Numbered from the stretch's first letter, positions 9,846 to 20,320 are shown. The stretch is DNA of 33,147 bases from Hofstenia miamia (GCA_900660155.1 CABFPE010001478.1:1-33147); one strand, 5' to 3'. Notes: generated by a model not told the origin, from the letters alone. Numbers and translations are program-made.

Positions 9846-10220
9846 ACTGATTGAAGGTTCATTATTGATTCTGATCGTGTTGTCATCAAAGTTGATGATG
9901 TAATGGATTTCTTCCAAGAAATCTCTCCCAAGAATGATTTATGAGGTAATTGGAAATTTGTAGTATCAAAAACTATTAAGTCATGTTCAAAATTAGTGAC
10001 ATTTAATAGATATTTTAATATCTTTTAAATAACCTTTTGTGTTTAGATAATCACCACTTACTGATGTCAATCGGAAAGTTTTCTTGTGTAAGTCGTCTCT
10101 AGTTATTCCAAAAGAATTAGTGCAGGTATCGGAAATAACAGAATGAGCAGATGCAGGATCAATTATGGCTTGAATAATAACACCATTAATGACTATTGGA
10201 ATGGACTTTTTATCTGTCAT
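9846..10220 (-). pseudogene. Gypsy aspartic protease remnant
   Basis: The 75-residue open part (10220-9993) reads VIIQAIIDPASAHSVISD near its start. This is the retropepsin active site region, with DPAS where DTGA or DSGA is usual. A stop at 9993 is followed, in another frame, by LGRDFLEEIHYIINF at about 9930-9880. The altered active site and the stop make it inactive. Confidence 0.75.
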
Positions 10221-10323
10221 TGTAATAGAAATTTATATTTCTTCTTCAAGGTGTAGAGGCGTTGCTCTTCTTAATTTAAAGATTTGGAATCATCTTTCGA
10301 ATAATCATCAATTTCAGTTACAT

Positions 10324-10442
10324 ATTCTTTTTCATCTGTGTAATTACTTTAAATTTATATCCTTTTTCACCACAATGATAACAATGAATTTGAATTGTGC
10401 TTCCATTTTTAGCAAGTTTTAGTAACCAGTGTTATAGAATTT
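10324..10442 (-). pseudogene. Gypsy nucleocapsid zinc-knuckle fragment, first copy
   Basis: CYHCGEKGYKFK shows the two Cys of a CCHC knuckle with the His and last Cys lost. It lies between gag and protease as expected, and 119 bp of it are repeated at 7867-7985. Confidence 0.8.
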
Positions 10443-10488
10443 GTATTTTTTTTAGTTGTATTAGACACTGATTTTACTGTTGTGTCAG

Positions 10489-10884
10489 AAATAGCAAGCC
10501 ATTAATGGTCCGACAATGTTCCATTAATGTATATCCGACAATGACCCATTGGTGAGCCAAATTCGTTGGTTATGAAAGTTTAATATGATCTAGCATAATT
10601 GTAATCACTATAATTAATATTTGTTTGCTAGATGGCAGAACGATCCAGTCATGTCATTAATGGGTGATTGTTGAACCATTAATGGCTATGAGAAACTGAT
10701 AAATAATAATTTTTTAAAATTGAAATCAAATTTTAAGGCCATTCATACATTATATACAATAATATAATATTTTCTAGATTTTTAAAACTTTTTGTTTCGT
10801 TGGTTATGGTTGGCAAATGAATGGCCATTATTGGTCATTGATGCCATTAATGGACTATTGGTTATCCGACAATGTTTGCTATTT
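10489..10884. mobile_element. Short inserted element with repeated palindromic motifs, inside gag
   Basis: About 396 bp interrupt the gypsy gag. The outer 9 bases are inverted (AAATAGCAA at 10489 and TTGCTATTT ending at 10884). The palindrome CCATTAATGG occurs exactly at 10499, 10676 and 10844, with near copies at 10521, 10654 and 10824. TCCGACAATG occurs at 10509, 10534 and 10865. Gag coding resumes at about 10885 toward the right. No coding capacity is seen. The repeated motifs suggest a non-autonomous element with subterminal repeats. The ends are approximate. Confidence 0.6.
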
Positions 10885-11050
10885 GGGTTTCTGCTTTACA
10901 ATAAATTGTTGTTTCTCGATTTATTTTGAACAAATTTTCAATTGTTAATTGAATCCTTATAGCTTTATTGATAATAGTATCTAATGAATGAACCATATCA
11001 AATTTTACTTCCAAACATAACCGAATAAGGGGGGGGGGTAAACCTTGCAT
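10862..11050 (-). pseudogene. Gypsy gag C-terminal fragment
   Basis: A 62-residue frame beginning MQGLPPPLIRLCLEVKFDM and continuing SLDTIINKAIRIQLTIENL, like the end of gypsy capsid (F..GL.P.IR......, then an A..IE helix before the knuckle). The last residues (NIVG) come from the inserted element. The start runs through a homopolymer of ten G at 11029-11038 (plus strand), which codes for the PPP. Confidence 0.65.
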
Positions 11051-11285
11051 AATAATATAAATCAGTTTTTAAAAATGTTGCTGTCACTACTAAGTCTTAA
11101 TAAACTTTGAACTTGCATAATATAAATAAATAAAAAATACATGTATACTTAAATTGCCGGTGACCCGGGGGTCAAAATGGCAACCAACTTATGCAAATGT
11201 ACAATAGAAATACTTACGTTATTTAAAAAGTTTGTTCTTTTTAATTGGTTTCTGTCATAAAACATGATGATACTGTTTCCCAACT
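11051..11285. other. No gene seen between gag fragment and copy B
   Basis: AT-rich except for a short GC-rich near-palindrome, TGACCCGGGGGTCA, at 11161-11174. The rest of gag or an LTR would be expected here but neither could be recognised. Confidence 0.35.
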
Positions 11286-11491
11286 TTTTTGAGTGCTAAT
11301 GCGCTTCAATCATATTTTTACATCGTAAGTCATTATAAAATTTTCACTGCTTAGGAATAAGGTGATGAAGCAGATGGGACTATTTTGTTATATCTGACTA
11401 AAGCTTAAGGCAATTATCATACTTTTGTTTTCAAGAGGGTCAGTATTTATTGCTATGTATGCATTGCTGTAGGAGGTATTGAGGGATAATG

Positions 11492-12785
11492 CTAAATGCT
11501 CTTTTTTGGACGCATTCTATTTTTAGTGACTGTGATTTGATAAGTTGTGTGTTTTAAAATATCTTCTTTAGTTGAATAATGTAAAGAATATAACATAGTT
11601 CGGTATTGTTTTTGAGTAGTTCCAATTAATAAATCGTAATCTTCTTTAACACTAAAACAATGAGTACTCCTTGAGAATATATTTATATCTGATGTTTCAA
11701 ATGCGAAAATTATCATAATTTTCAAATTGATCCGTTAGATGGCTACAACATTTGCAAAAACGATGTTCTCAATTTCTCTATATGTGAACAGAAACATAAT
11801 TTCTACTAACAGCAAATTCAATGAGATTATCAACATTATTGGAGGTATATGTACATGTTAGTGTTTCTGCTGAATTAATAATCAAGCAAAGGCTTATAGG
11901 TCATTTTGACCTATTGTCGCATTTCTCGTGTTAACAGTTTCTTTAAAAGTCAAATAAAATGTGCCCTTCCTGTTAAATATAATGCTAGTTGCATTGCTGT
12001 GTCAATTTATCCAGTTTCATTTGTTTCAAGTAATTCTCATAATTAAATACTGATTCTTTAAAACTAGGAGTTGATTTATCAATTTCATCAGTGAATTTGT
12101 TGAGTTTTAAAAAGGTATTTGGAACATCCTGTACTGTTCTTTGTGGTAAAATTGATTCTGTAAAATGTAATTTATCTGTTTCTTGTGGATTTATGGCTTC
12201 TTTTAAAGCTTCTGTATTAGTAAAAAACGTCAATCTTTTAAACCATGTATTCAATTTCTTTGAGTAATTTTTGAATTATATCAGCTTTACTATGAACAGT
12301 TTGTAATGATGATGCAGCTGTGATTGTTAGACGTGGTTATCACTAACAATATCAATATCATTTGAAATAGGCTCTATTGCTAATATAGGCATAGCATTTG
12401 ATGATTGTGGAATATTGTCATTATTTTCATTGAGAAGTATTTTATTCTTCATTAAGTTATTAACAGTGATCGTTAATGTTGACATTTTATCCGGAAGACT
12501 AATCATATTTATTTAGAGATCGATTATCATTATGAAGACCAATCACTTGATCTTGTAAATTTTGAATCTTGATTTTGTAATGAAGAATTTTCTATCATTA
12601 AATTATTCATTTCATCCTTTTGATTTACAATAATTTTCGTCAATTTTTCTTTGGGAGTTCTTGCTAAAGATTCAAGGGAAAAGGGAACAAGCGATTTTGG
12701 ATAAAGTAACTTAAAGATTTGTAGTTTTTCATTTGAAAAGGCACTTTCGGTACAACAATGTACCCAAAGTGATGCCCTATATTTA
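11492..12785 (-). pseudogene. Decayed unidentified reading frame, copy B
   Basis: Identical to 207-1500, with the same stops and frameshifts; the longest piece is at 11985-12254. It lies upstream, on the same strand, of the gypsy gag fragment at 10862-11050. It could therefore be the N-terminal part of that gag, but about 900 bp of unrelated sequence lie between them and I cannot show it. Confidence 0.3.
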
Positions 12786-13133
12786 GTTACACATAATATT
12801 CATCAATATAAAACAAAGATAAAATATGTATAAATATAAACAAAAAAGTAAAGCCCAATTTAAGAAAATTTGTTATCTAAAGCAAGGCGATACTAAGGAA
12901 GGCCACGACATGAGAACTTCGCAAAGTATTTACAAAGGCTTAAAGTTCTTTTGTTTGTAATTAAGTAATGTGCATCAAATATAAGTCTGAATGACTCATT
13001 TTGTTTAATCCAAAACGGACGTTTTAGTATTTCTTTTATTGGTACAAATTAATTGCCAAATTCCACTTTAATAGGTCATATTTGTTTACTTTTGTAGATT
13101 ATTCACATTGTGAATAATCACTCAATTACATGA

Positions 13134-13859
13134 CAAAAGTGCTCTGTTAGCTACTGCAATACATGATATACAACAGAAAGAGGTGCTTATATTAAAGATG
13201 AAAAAATTCCAATTTATAGCTTTCCTAAGGATATTTATCTGTTTACCATTGGTTCGTGCCCTAAAGCAATTAACAAGAGCAATAAATAGTGTTAGTGAAC
13301 AAAAATTTCTAGAATGTGTTATGAAAAAACAGCTGGTTCATTTGCACTGTTCATTTCTTATCTGCAATGAAGTTTATGTGAAATCCTTCTCACTTTATGT
13401 GGTGGATCATTTTTTTGGAAAGTTGATAGATCAACCTGATAACTTGGCTCATATAGTACTGTGTCTTTATTTGAAAAGTTTTGTTTGGAGGTACAAAATG
13501 TGTTATTATGTTATTATGTTTTACCCAATTTACTCTTTAGATTCAACATTTATTGCTGAACAAATAATGGCTCTAGTTCAGTCAGTACATTGTGTTGGTG
13601 GCAAATGCATTGGTCTGTTTGGTTGACAATAACATGCAAAATCAGGCTTGCATTGATATTCTTTATTATAAAAATAATAAAACTTGTTTATGCCAACATC
13701 CAATTGATATTAATTTACCCTTCTTCACTTTGCCGGATCCAATTCATGTTTTTAGTCTATTTGAAACAACTTTTAAACACTTACAATACGGATAAATATT
13801 TACTGCAAACAAAATGTGCTAGGCAGATGATCAAACATATAATAACAAGTTCAAATTAA
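13134..13859 (+). mobile_element. P-element/THAP9-like transposase remnant, copy B
   Basis: Identical to 1849-2574, with the same in-frame stop in the THAP-like part and the same frame changes. Sharing every lesion shows that decay came before the duplication. Confidence 0.6.
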
Positions 13860-13973
13860 TAAAAGCACGTATGAATGAATGGCTCAACAGCTAGCGGCCA
13901 ATCAAAATTAACATCAATCACACGAATTAAAACATAACAAAAAATTCTTAAAATGACCACTATAATGGTACAA

Positions 13974-14425
13974 CCAAATTTTAATTACCATGTTATGCTA
14001 CGTTATGTTATGTCATGCAAAATTACCACACTTCAATTAATGGTATTTAATTTATTAAGAATCTTATGAAAATTTTGCTTTTCAATTTCAGTGTATATAC
14101 AATAATATTGCAATTTTTTAACATATTCAAATATGGAATAGCAAACTGAAATATTTAGAAAATAAATTTTTTGGGGAAGAATAATCAAGTGGGCTTAAAA
14201 TGATATCAACCTGGTCAGACATTAGGCCCTTAAACAGTCAATACTTTGTTTAGGTGTATTTCCTGAACAGCTAAATAATAATGCACATTTTCGAGATTTT
14301 GATTGTTTGAAGCAGTATTATGATATTAAACGAAAAATTAGGTTTATTTACAAATATTATTTTTATTAATTCTGTGAAATTGTTGCTTAATTAACTGCAT
14401 TCTTAGAATTTCAGTTACAGCAAAT
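13974..14425. other. No gene seen
   Basis: Unique AT-rich flank of copy B up to the hAT element. It begins with a run of related short words (ATGTTATGC, ACGTTATGTTATGTC) at about 13988-14016. Confidence 0.4.
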
Positions 14426-14443
14426 CAGAGATGTCAATGACCC
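14426..14443 (+). repeat. hAT terminal inverted repeat, left
   Basis: CAGAGATGTCAATGACCC, pairing with 15912-15929. Confidence 0.8.
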
Positions 14444-14639
14444 TCCAAAACTTGACCAATGACGCACCACATTTCGATCCATGATCCACAATGTTTGACC
14501 CACGCAACAAATTTTTTGACTCACACACATTTTGTTCATATACCCCATGAAACAAATTAAAGCTAAAGTTTATTTACTTATATCAAAAACTTATAATCTA
14601 TAAAACTTGTTTTTTGAACGCCTTTTTGACGACAACTTC

Positions 14640-15021
14640 TCACTCCATGGTATCATCATCAAGTTTATTTCTGTCAGGTGTGAGTATTTGACCAGTAGCA
14701 GAGAAGGTTCTCTCGCTTTCAGCAGCTGAAGTTTGTATGACAAATATTTGCCGAAGCAACCAAATACAAATAAGGCATATTATACTTATAATCACTCCAC
14801 CATTTGAGTGGATTAAGCGTTTGCTTGAAAACATTTTCCAATGGAACAGTTGTGGCATATTGAGCTAGCTCGGCTTCTGCAACTTTGGTGGACGATTCTT
14901 TTGATTCATTGATGCATTCTGAAGATTTGCTCATGTTTGTAAGCAAGGCAAACAGTGCTTGCCCAATAATTTTTAATTTAAGGAATTTCATTCTATATTG
15001 CATGAATTTATATCTAAACAA
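14640..15021 (-). pseudogene. hAT transposase C-terminal (dimerisation) fragment
   Basis: Two overlapping minus-strand frames make one broken domain. The upstream frame (15021-14755) contains NPLKWWSDYKYNMPYLYLVA. The downstream frame (14760-14643) contains TSAAESERTFSATGQILTPD, then RNKL. Together they follow the hAT C-terminal pattern (PLxWW..., YPxLxxLA, SAASERxFS..G...T..RN.L). A frameshift near 14755 separates them. Upstream coding is not recognisable, so the DDE core is gone. Confidence 0.88.
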
Positions 15022-15911
15022 AGCACCTTGGCCTGAACGGTGTTTCGACTGTATAAGACTATGCTACTTTGTATATTACCATATTTCAGACCCATGGAAA
15101 CAATCTGGAAAAGCCGTCCAATTCCTCAAAATTAAATGACAAATAACGGTCACACACCATATAAGCAGTATCCTATTTAACTAAAGCTAGATGTGATAGC
15201 GCAATTGAAATGCCTCACTTTTTCGTGAATGGGTAAATGTGCCTGAAATAACTTTGTTTTGAAATGTCTGTGGCGAATATGCGTCACATTCCAATCGGGT
15301 ATGGTCCAGTTAATCTAAAATTATACACACCAATACTTAACAGGGTATTATACGATTGACGTTAAGTTTTATCTTTTCACTTCTCTTCTAATAGAACATT
15401 TATTAATTATACGGTTATGGGAAAAAATTTGTATTATTAATCTCAAAACAATGCAACATGTGTGAAAACAAAATATATACTCTCCTTAGTTTGTACATAG
15501 ATTCCGTCTACGCATTTTTTTCCTGTCACCTCCATATAATATAGTACTCCTTGTCTTTAATATAGTGAGACTACAGTTCCAGATTGCTTTGAAGTTGGCT
15601 ATTAAAGTTCGCCTACAGGGTCGTGTGCATCAAAATTCAATACAAGAAATTAAATGTCGAATGCTGTACTTAATAGTTTGTTTACACATGTTATCTCAAA
15701 ATTGCTAAGTGAATAACTGATGTAATTTCCACGCTATGTAGGCAAGAGACACGAGTCCAGAGAAATGATGTTATATATTTTAATAGTCCCCTGACGATGG
15801 TGTGACACCAAAAGTTACTTTTCGTTGATTTTTGCTAGAATGTAGGAGAGATATGTCCTTAATTATGACACATGCCAGGAGTGACCCATGACCCACCAAA
15901 AAGTTACCCTC

Positions 15912-15929
15912 GGGTCATTGACAACGCTG
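15912..15929 (-). repeat. hAT terminal inverted repeat, right
   Basis: Reverse complement of this segment is CAGCGTTGTCAATGACCC, matching the left terminus at 16 of 18 positions. Confidence 0.8.
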
Positions 15930-17361
15930 CTGCAAAAATATATGCTTAAGGGATACCACAAGAAATTATGTTCAAGTACCCTATATATGGTCCAAGTTTT
16001 CATGTACGCATTTTTGATCAAACATATTCATCAATTAATCAGCACCTCTTTTGAACGAAATATATTTTAAACTATTTTCCCTTCTTGCAAAATTAGTATC
16101 AATTGTATATTTTTTATTGAGAACTTAGGCATATACTCTTTATCTTCTCCGCAATTGAACTCTAAACATCCTAGGAATTTAACACTTTTTTATGTTCTTG
16201 AAACACTAAAGCCATTTAAAATCCTACAGTACCACAAAATAGAACAGCATCTTGTTCCTTTTCCGCGGTGCGACTTCTGACTTAAGTTCACCAAAATGGT
16301 TTTGGGTAGTTTATCTACATAAACTGAAACAGTTAGCATTAGCTGTCGCTACCAAATGCTTTTGATTAAATTATCACCTGAATATTAAAAATGGAGAGCT
16401 CTAAAGATGTTCTTAAAAATAGCTTCTTTGAAAAATAGTGACTCTTAACAAGTATTTCCATCACAGCCAAACACCTAAATGCCAATTTTCAATATATTTT
16501 CGAGCATTTCCTAAGTTAGTTTTTGAGGAAAACAACTTGAAAATGTGGAAAAAACTATTTTCCTTTATAAAGGACTTGCCAGATTAATGTTAGATATAAT
16601 TTTGAACTTAAAATAGAACATGTGAATTTTTTAAAAATTACCCTTGCTAAATTTTTTGATAAAAGTTAGTTTTGACAGCAATATTTTAGCACAGGTTATT
16701 TGTTATGTTTAATTTGCAAAAAATTATTAGTATGCTTTTCTTTTATTGTGAGACAATAGTTTTACAAAGGGTTGCCAAAATCTATAATATAAAAATTTGG
16801 AAATTAAAAAATGTTTGCAACTTTTGAGGAAACATCCAAACAATTTTTGTAGGGTGTTGCCTTCACTTCTGATATATTCAAGAATCAATTAACGTTCGTC
16901 TTCAGTCAAGTGCCTTCAAAAAATCAGGCAATTGATCAATATCTCAATAAACTAAGTTTATTTGAAAACTGAAATTTTGGGACATTCCAATATTAAGAAG
17001 GACACAGTTCCAAAGCATTTCACATTTATTGTAGAAAGTTTTAAAATGAAAGCTTGCGTTAACAATTCTATGATGCAGTCAAATTTACTTGAAAACTCTT
17101 GAACGTCTTATGTAATGTTTCTAGTGCATTTAAATGGAAAAGATAACAAAGATTATTTGCCATTATTTGAAATGAGAATCTTTAAATAACTGCTGAGTTA
17201 AAGAAATTGTTAGAAAAATTGCAAATATAATTGGCTTTTAAAATGATGAACAGGTGTATTTGTGTAGAAATATTGCTTAATGTTGCAGATATATTCATTC
17301 TAATTGCAAATTTACATTTTCCAAATTTTCTAAATTGAACATTTAATACAAAAAAAAATAT
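15930..17361. other. No gene seen
   Basis: About 1.4 kb of AT-rich sequence downstream (3' side) of the transporter. No domain, long inverted repeat or microsatellite is evident. A minus-strand ATTAAA (17342-17347) about 15 bp past the transporter stop could be its polyadenylation signal. Confidence 0.4.
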
Positions 17362-18606
17362 TTAAATAGTCAGTGTGATGAGTTCATGTAGCACAAAGAT
17401 AAAAGATAACGAACAAAACGCCACTGAAATTACTCCTAATATTGAAGCTGTAACAGAAAATCCAAAACTTTCCACCAAAATCCCACCAAATACTGACGCG
17501 CCAATAGGGCGAGCAATTGCACCAAGAAGTGTAGACCAGGCTGATGCAATGAGAATATTTCTGGACTCACTGGAAAACTTTGCTTCTTGTTTGAATAAAT
17601 TGTATGTGCATAGGAACATGCCATTCAAAGAAAAGCAATTAACAAAAATTGCTAAGTATACAAAGTATATATTATTAAATGCAGGAATAGTGCCAATTGC
17701 AAAGAAAATGAATGAACATACTGGACATAAAACATAAGACAATAAAAGAAGAACTAAAAGCCATTTTTGGCCTCTCTCTATAATAAAGGCAGATAATACT
17801 GATAGCAATACATACGTTAAACCCCAATAGCAGTACACGATGTAATTATTTGATTCATTGTATTTAAATTCTTCATATAGAAATAGTGATAAACCAGCAT
17901 CTCTCAATCCAGTGAACAAAAATTGGCAGGCAATTGGAAATGTGAATATATAAATTCTAAAATTGTTCATGTACACAAGAACGTCTGAATTTGAAATTTT
18001 TTCTGTATTTTTCATATTATCCTTTGTTTTGTCATAATCAGGTATAAGAATGTATGCCAAAAACGCTGTGATAATTTCAAAGACCCCAAAACTTAAAAAT
18101 GGAAATTGATAATTCCCTATTTTGAATAGAAGACTTCCCATTGCTGGACCAATTGCTATTCCAATTCCAAAGGCGGCCTGCATTGTGGCCATAATTGTTA
18201 CAGCTTTCAAATCACACGCATTATTTAATACTGGTATTGAGCACACATATACAAGGCTAACACATGCACCATTCATAATTCTTAGAAAAAAGCAAAGCAA
18301 AACATAAAAGACATTGCTGTGGATTAAGGATGAGAGACCAAAGCCAATAATGAGTGTGCCTGCAAGGAAAGAACTCCACAAAAAATAATTATTTTGATTG
18401 GAAGGACGAACCAGTAATGGAGAAATAAAAGTAAAAAATAGGCAACTTATATCAGAGGATGCCATGATTAGGCCAATCCATGTTTCTGCAACTCCATGCT
18501 TAGCTGCCTCTAGTGGGAATAGTGGCATAATTATGGTCAAATTTATGCCTTCAGTTGTATAGATGATGAGGCCAATAAACAAGCACGCAATTATCCTTTG
18601 GTTCAT
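17362..18606 (-). CDS. SLC18B1-like major facilitator transporter
   Basis: An uninterrupted 414-residue membrane protein with about 12 hydrophobic segments and a hydrophilic central loop (residues 188-212), the MFS 6+6 layout. Features shared with SLC18B1 are PLFPLEAAKHGVAETWIGLI (28-47) after TM1, and the TM5 motif C-like GIGIAIGPAMGSLLF (147-161), typical of drug:H+ antiporter relatives. A related segment, ARPIGASVFGGILVESFGF (365-383), lies in the second half. It ends TM6 with LIPDYD. Mammalian SLC18B1 is about 456 residues and has been reported as a polyamine transporter; the substrate here is unknown. The ATG at 18606 is the first in the frame and directly follows TTGATATTTAG, so an AG acceptor could sit at the start codon. 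No introns, frameshifts or poly(A) tract are seen. It could be a natural single-exon gene, the coding exon of a gene with a 5' intron, or an old retrocopy. Confidence 0.85.
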   Translation of the reverse strand: MNQRIIACLFIGLIIYTTEGINLTIIMPLFPLEAAKHGVAETWIGLIMASSDISCLFFTFISPLLVRPSNQNNYFLWSSFLAGTLIIGFGLSSLIHSNVFYVLLCFFLRIMNGACVSLVYVCSIPVLNNACDLKAVTIMATMQAAFGIGIAIGPAMGSLLFKIGNYQFPFLSFGVFEIITAFLAYILIPDYDKTKDNMKNTEKISNSDVLVYMNNFRIYIFTFPIACQFLFTGLRDAGLSLFLYEEFKYNESNNYIVYCYWGLTYVLLSVLSAFIIERGQKWLLVLLLLSYVLCPVCSFIFFAIGTIPAFNNIYFVYLAIFVNCFSLNGMFLCTYNLFKQEAKFSSESRNILIASAWSTLLGAIARPIGASVFGGILVESFGFSVTASILGVISVAFCSLSFIFVLHELITLTI

Positions 18607-18659
18607 CTAAATATCAATTTGCAAGTTGAATCTTAAATACAATAATAGTGGTAAAATAG

Positions 18660-18694
<35 letters not shown>

Positions 18695-18954
18695 TTATTT
18701 ATTTATTTATACTTGTTTATTTATTTGTAAATGTATTTTATATATCTTATATAAATACAAGTAGATACTTTCATTAATAATTTTTCTAAACCAACAGCTA
18801 TATGTTGGGGTGGATGTGCATTGTTACTGTGAGATTTTTGGAAGATAATTTGTTTTAGTGGATAAGACGAAGAACAGAAATGATGTACAGTATGACACGA
18901 ATGGAACTACAAAAAGAAGTAGGCAGGAAATTCGTGAAAATGAAACGTAGTACA
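18607..18954. other. Transporter upstream region with simple repeats
   Basis: Contains (AT)n at 18664-18693, followed by repeated TTTA units to about 18728. It would hold the transporter promoter and any 5' exon; no specific element can be named. Confidence 0.5.
18664..18693. repeat. (AT)n microsatellite
   Basis: A pure AT run continuing into TTTA repeats. Confidence 0.95.
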
Positions 18955-20320
18955 TGTTGACATTACGGAAGCAATGGTAGAGAGGCTTTTTCGCAATATT
19001 GATGAAAGGAAAAGCAATGGATTAGGATATGTTTCTCCCATGATATGAAAAGAGAATTCTATGACATTGCCAACTCCATATCAAATTATTTACAAGCAAA
19101 GTCTCTGCGAACAGACATATTCATGCGTCAACAACTGGAAACATGGTCTGATCAGTCCACTGCCAATAATGACAATTCCGGTATTGAAAACAGTATTATG
19201 TTTCGACCTGCTTCTGTCACACCAAATAAATCACAATGTCTTGACAGAATAGTACTTCAGGCACTACTCATGATAGATTGCCTAGAACATGGATAATTCA
19301 CAGTTCGCCTATAAAAACGGAAGAAGCATCATTGATGCTCTGTTATGTGCAGTAGATTTCATCTCCAAATCATTGGATTCATATGAAACAGTAATTGTGA
19401 AGGCACTGTTCATTGACTTCTTGTCAGCGTTTAACACCGTTTTGCATAATAAACTTCTCAACAGTATAAATCAAAAGTGCGAGTGGCTGGCATGTTGACT
19501 TCATGAATACTTCCATAAATGGCAGCAAACAACGAAAGGAACAAGATGTTCCTCGCTCCCGGGTGGGTTGAAAGTTGACATACCACAGGGAGGCCCTCTT
19601 AGAAGACCATTATTCACTTACAGTACTAGAGTCATAAATAGAGCTACCATATTGACAATCGAGGATGATTGTGACATTTTCAAGTATTTGGACAATACAC
19701 TGCAACTCCAGGTTCTTTGCAAAGCAACAATAATACGCGAACACCAGAAATACGTTGACGCAATATGCAAGCTTACGAATCTGTGTGATGACAAGAATTT
19801 GTATATTAATTCTAAAAAAGTCAAAGGAACTGACCTTCAGACAAAGCTCAATTCACAATGAAAGTATCTTGAAGGTTGTTTGCTCAATGGTAAAAATACA
19901 TAACAACGATATTCCTTCATGTCCATCCTATAAATATTTCGGAGTAATCCTTCATGAACATCTGAAATGGAAAGAACTCGTTTCGTCGATAGTTATGAAA
20001 TGCAATTTTTTATCATTAGTCTTGCGGGTATTTTTAACTATACAAATACCTAAATATACCTATATGCAAAAGAAGTGTGGGTTCCAGAGCTGCTTAATAA
20101 CGACAACAAGAAGCTACGAAAACCACTTAAACTATGTAGTCGAATCTCTCGCATCACAAAATCTGATCTTTTTACAACAATAAATTCACACTTTAAGAAG
20201 CAGTTTGTTAAGACAATCCACTCTACAACGAAATGCATTCAGGATAATGTTCTGCAGAACAAATCTCAGGAAAAATACGTTCGTTCTAACTGCACTGAGA
20301 TTCCTAGTCTATGGTGATGT
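18955..20320 (+). mobile_element. LINE (non-LTR) reverse transcriptase relic 1
   Basis: Plus-strand pieces in alternating frames follow the order of a non-LTR RT. They are an early ITEAMVERLFRNID segment (about 18960), then FRPASVTPNKSQCLDRIVLQ (about 19200-19262), QFAYKNGRSIIDALL (19301 on) and LFIDFLSAFNT (RT motif A). Next comes DIPQGGPLRRPLF (19575 on, motif B). FKYLDNTLQL (about 19680) stands where F/YADDT is expected, so the second catalytic Asp is Asn. Then come YKYFGVILHEHLKW (about 19930) and a C-terminal KLRKPLKLCSRI segment. The endonuclease end is missing, as in 5'-truncated insertions. Clade is not certain (CR1/jockey-like group). Confidence 0.85.

Larger units (their letters stand above)
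7986..11050 (-). mobile_element. Ty3/gypsy LTR retrotransposon relic
   Basis: On the minus strand the order is normal for gypsy: gag end (11050-10885), zinc knuckle (10442-10324), protease (10220-9846), RT (about 9620-9345), RT thumb/connection (about 9345-9080), RNase H (about 8815-8554), linker (8431-8165) and integrase zinc domain (8110-7986). Every domain is broken by stops, frameshifts or deletions. No LTRs were recognised. The element would have copied itself through RNA; this copy cannot. Confidence 0.88.
11286..13973. repeat. Large direct repeat, copy B
   Basis: Matches 1-2688 with constant offset 11285. Base 11285 is also T, so the match could extend left of the window edge in copy A. 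On the right, copy B turns into unrelated sequence after 13973. See copy A for content. Confidence 0.95.
14426..15929 (-). mobile_element. hAT DNA transposon relic with terminal repeats
   Basis: The left end reads CAGAGATGTCAATGACCC (14426-14443). The right end, reverse-complemented, reads CAGCGTTGTCAATGACCC (15929-15912): 16 of 18 match, with the CAG start usual for hAT. The flanking 8-mers CAGCAAAT (14418-14425) and CTGCAAAA (15930-15937) agree at 6 of 8 and are a plausible decayed 8-bp target duplication, the length hAT makes. The transposase C-terminus lies inside on the minus strand. At about 1.5 kb the element is shorter than a full hAT, so much of the transposase is deleted. Confidence 0.85.

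Noticed and set aside
1..13973. The 2.7-kb direct repeats as LTRs of a giant retroelement
   Set aside because: The defined right end is not a CA terminus. The interval holds a host-like methyltransferase, a foldback element and an internal gypsy relic on the minus strand, and the repeats carry a P-like transposase.
17375..17737. 120-residue plus-strand frame
   Set aside because: It lies entirely antisense to the transporter coding region and has no motif; it is a shadow frame.
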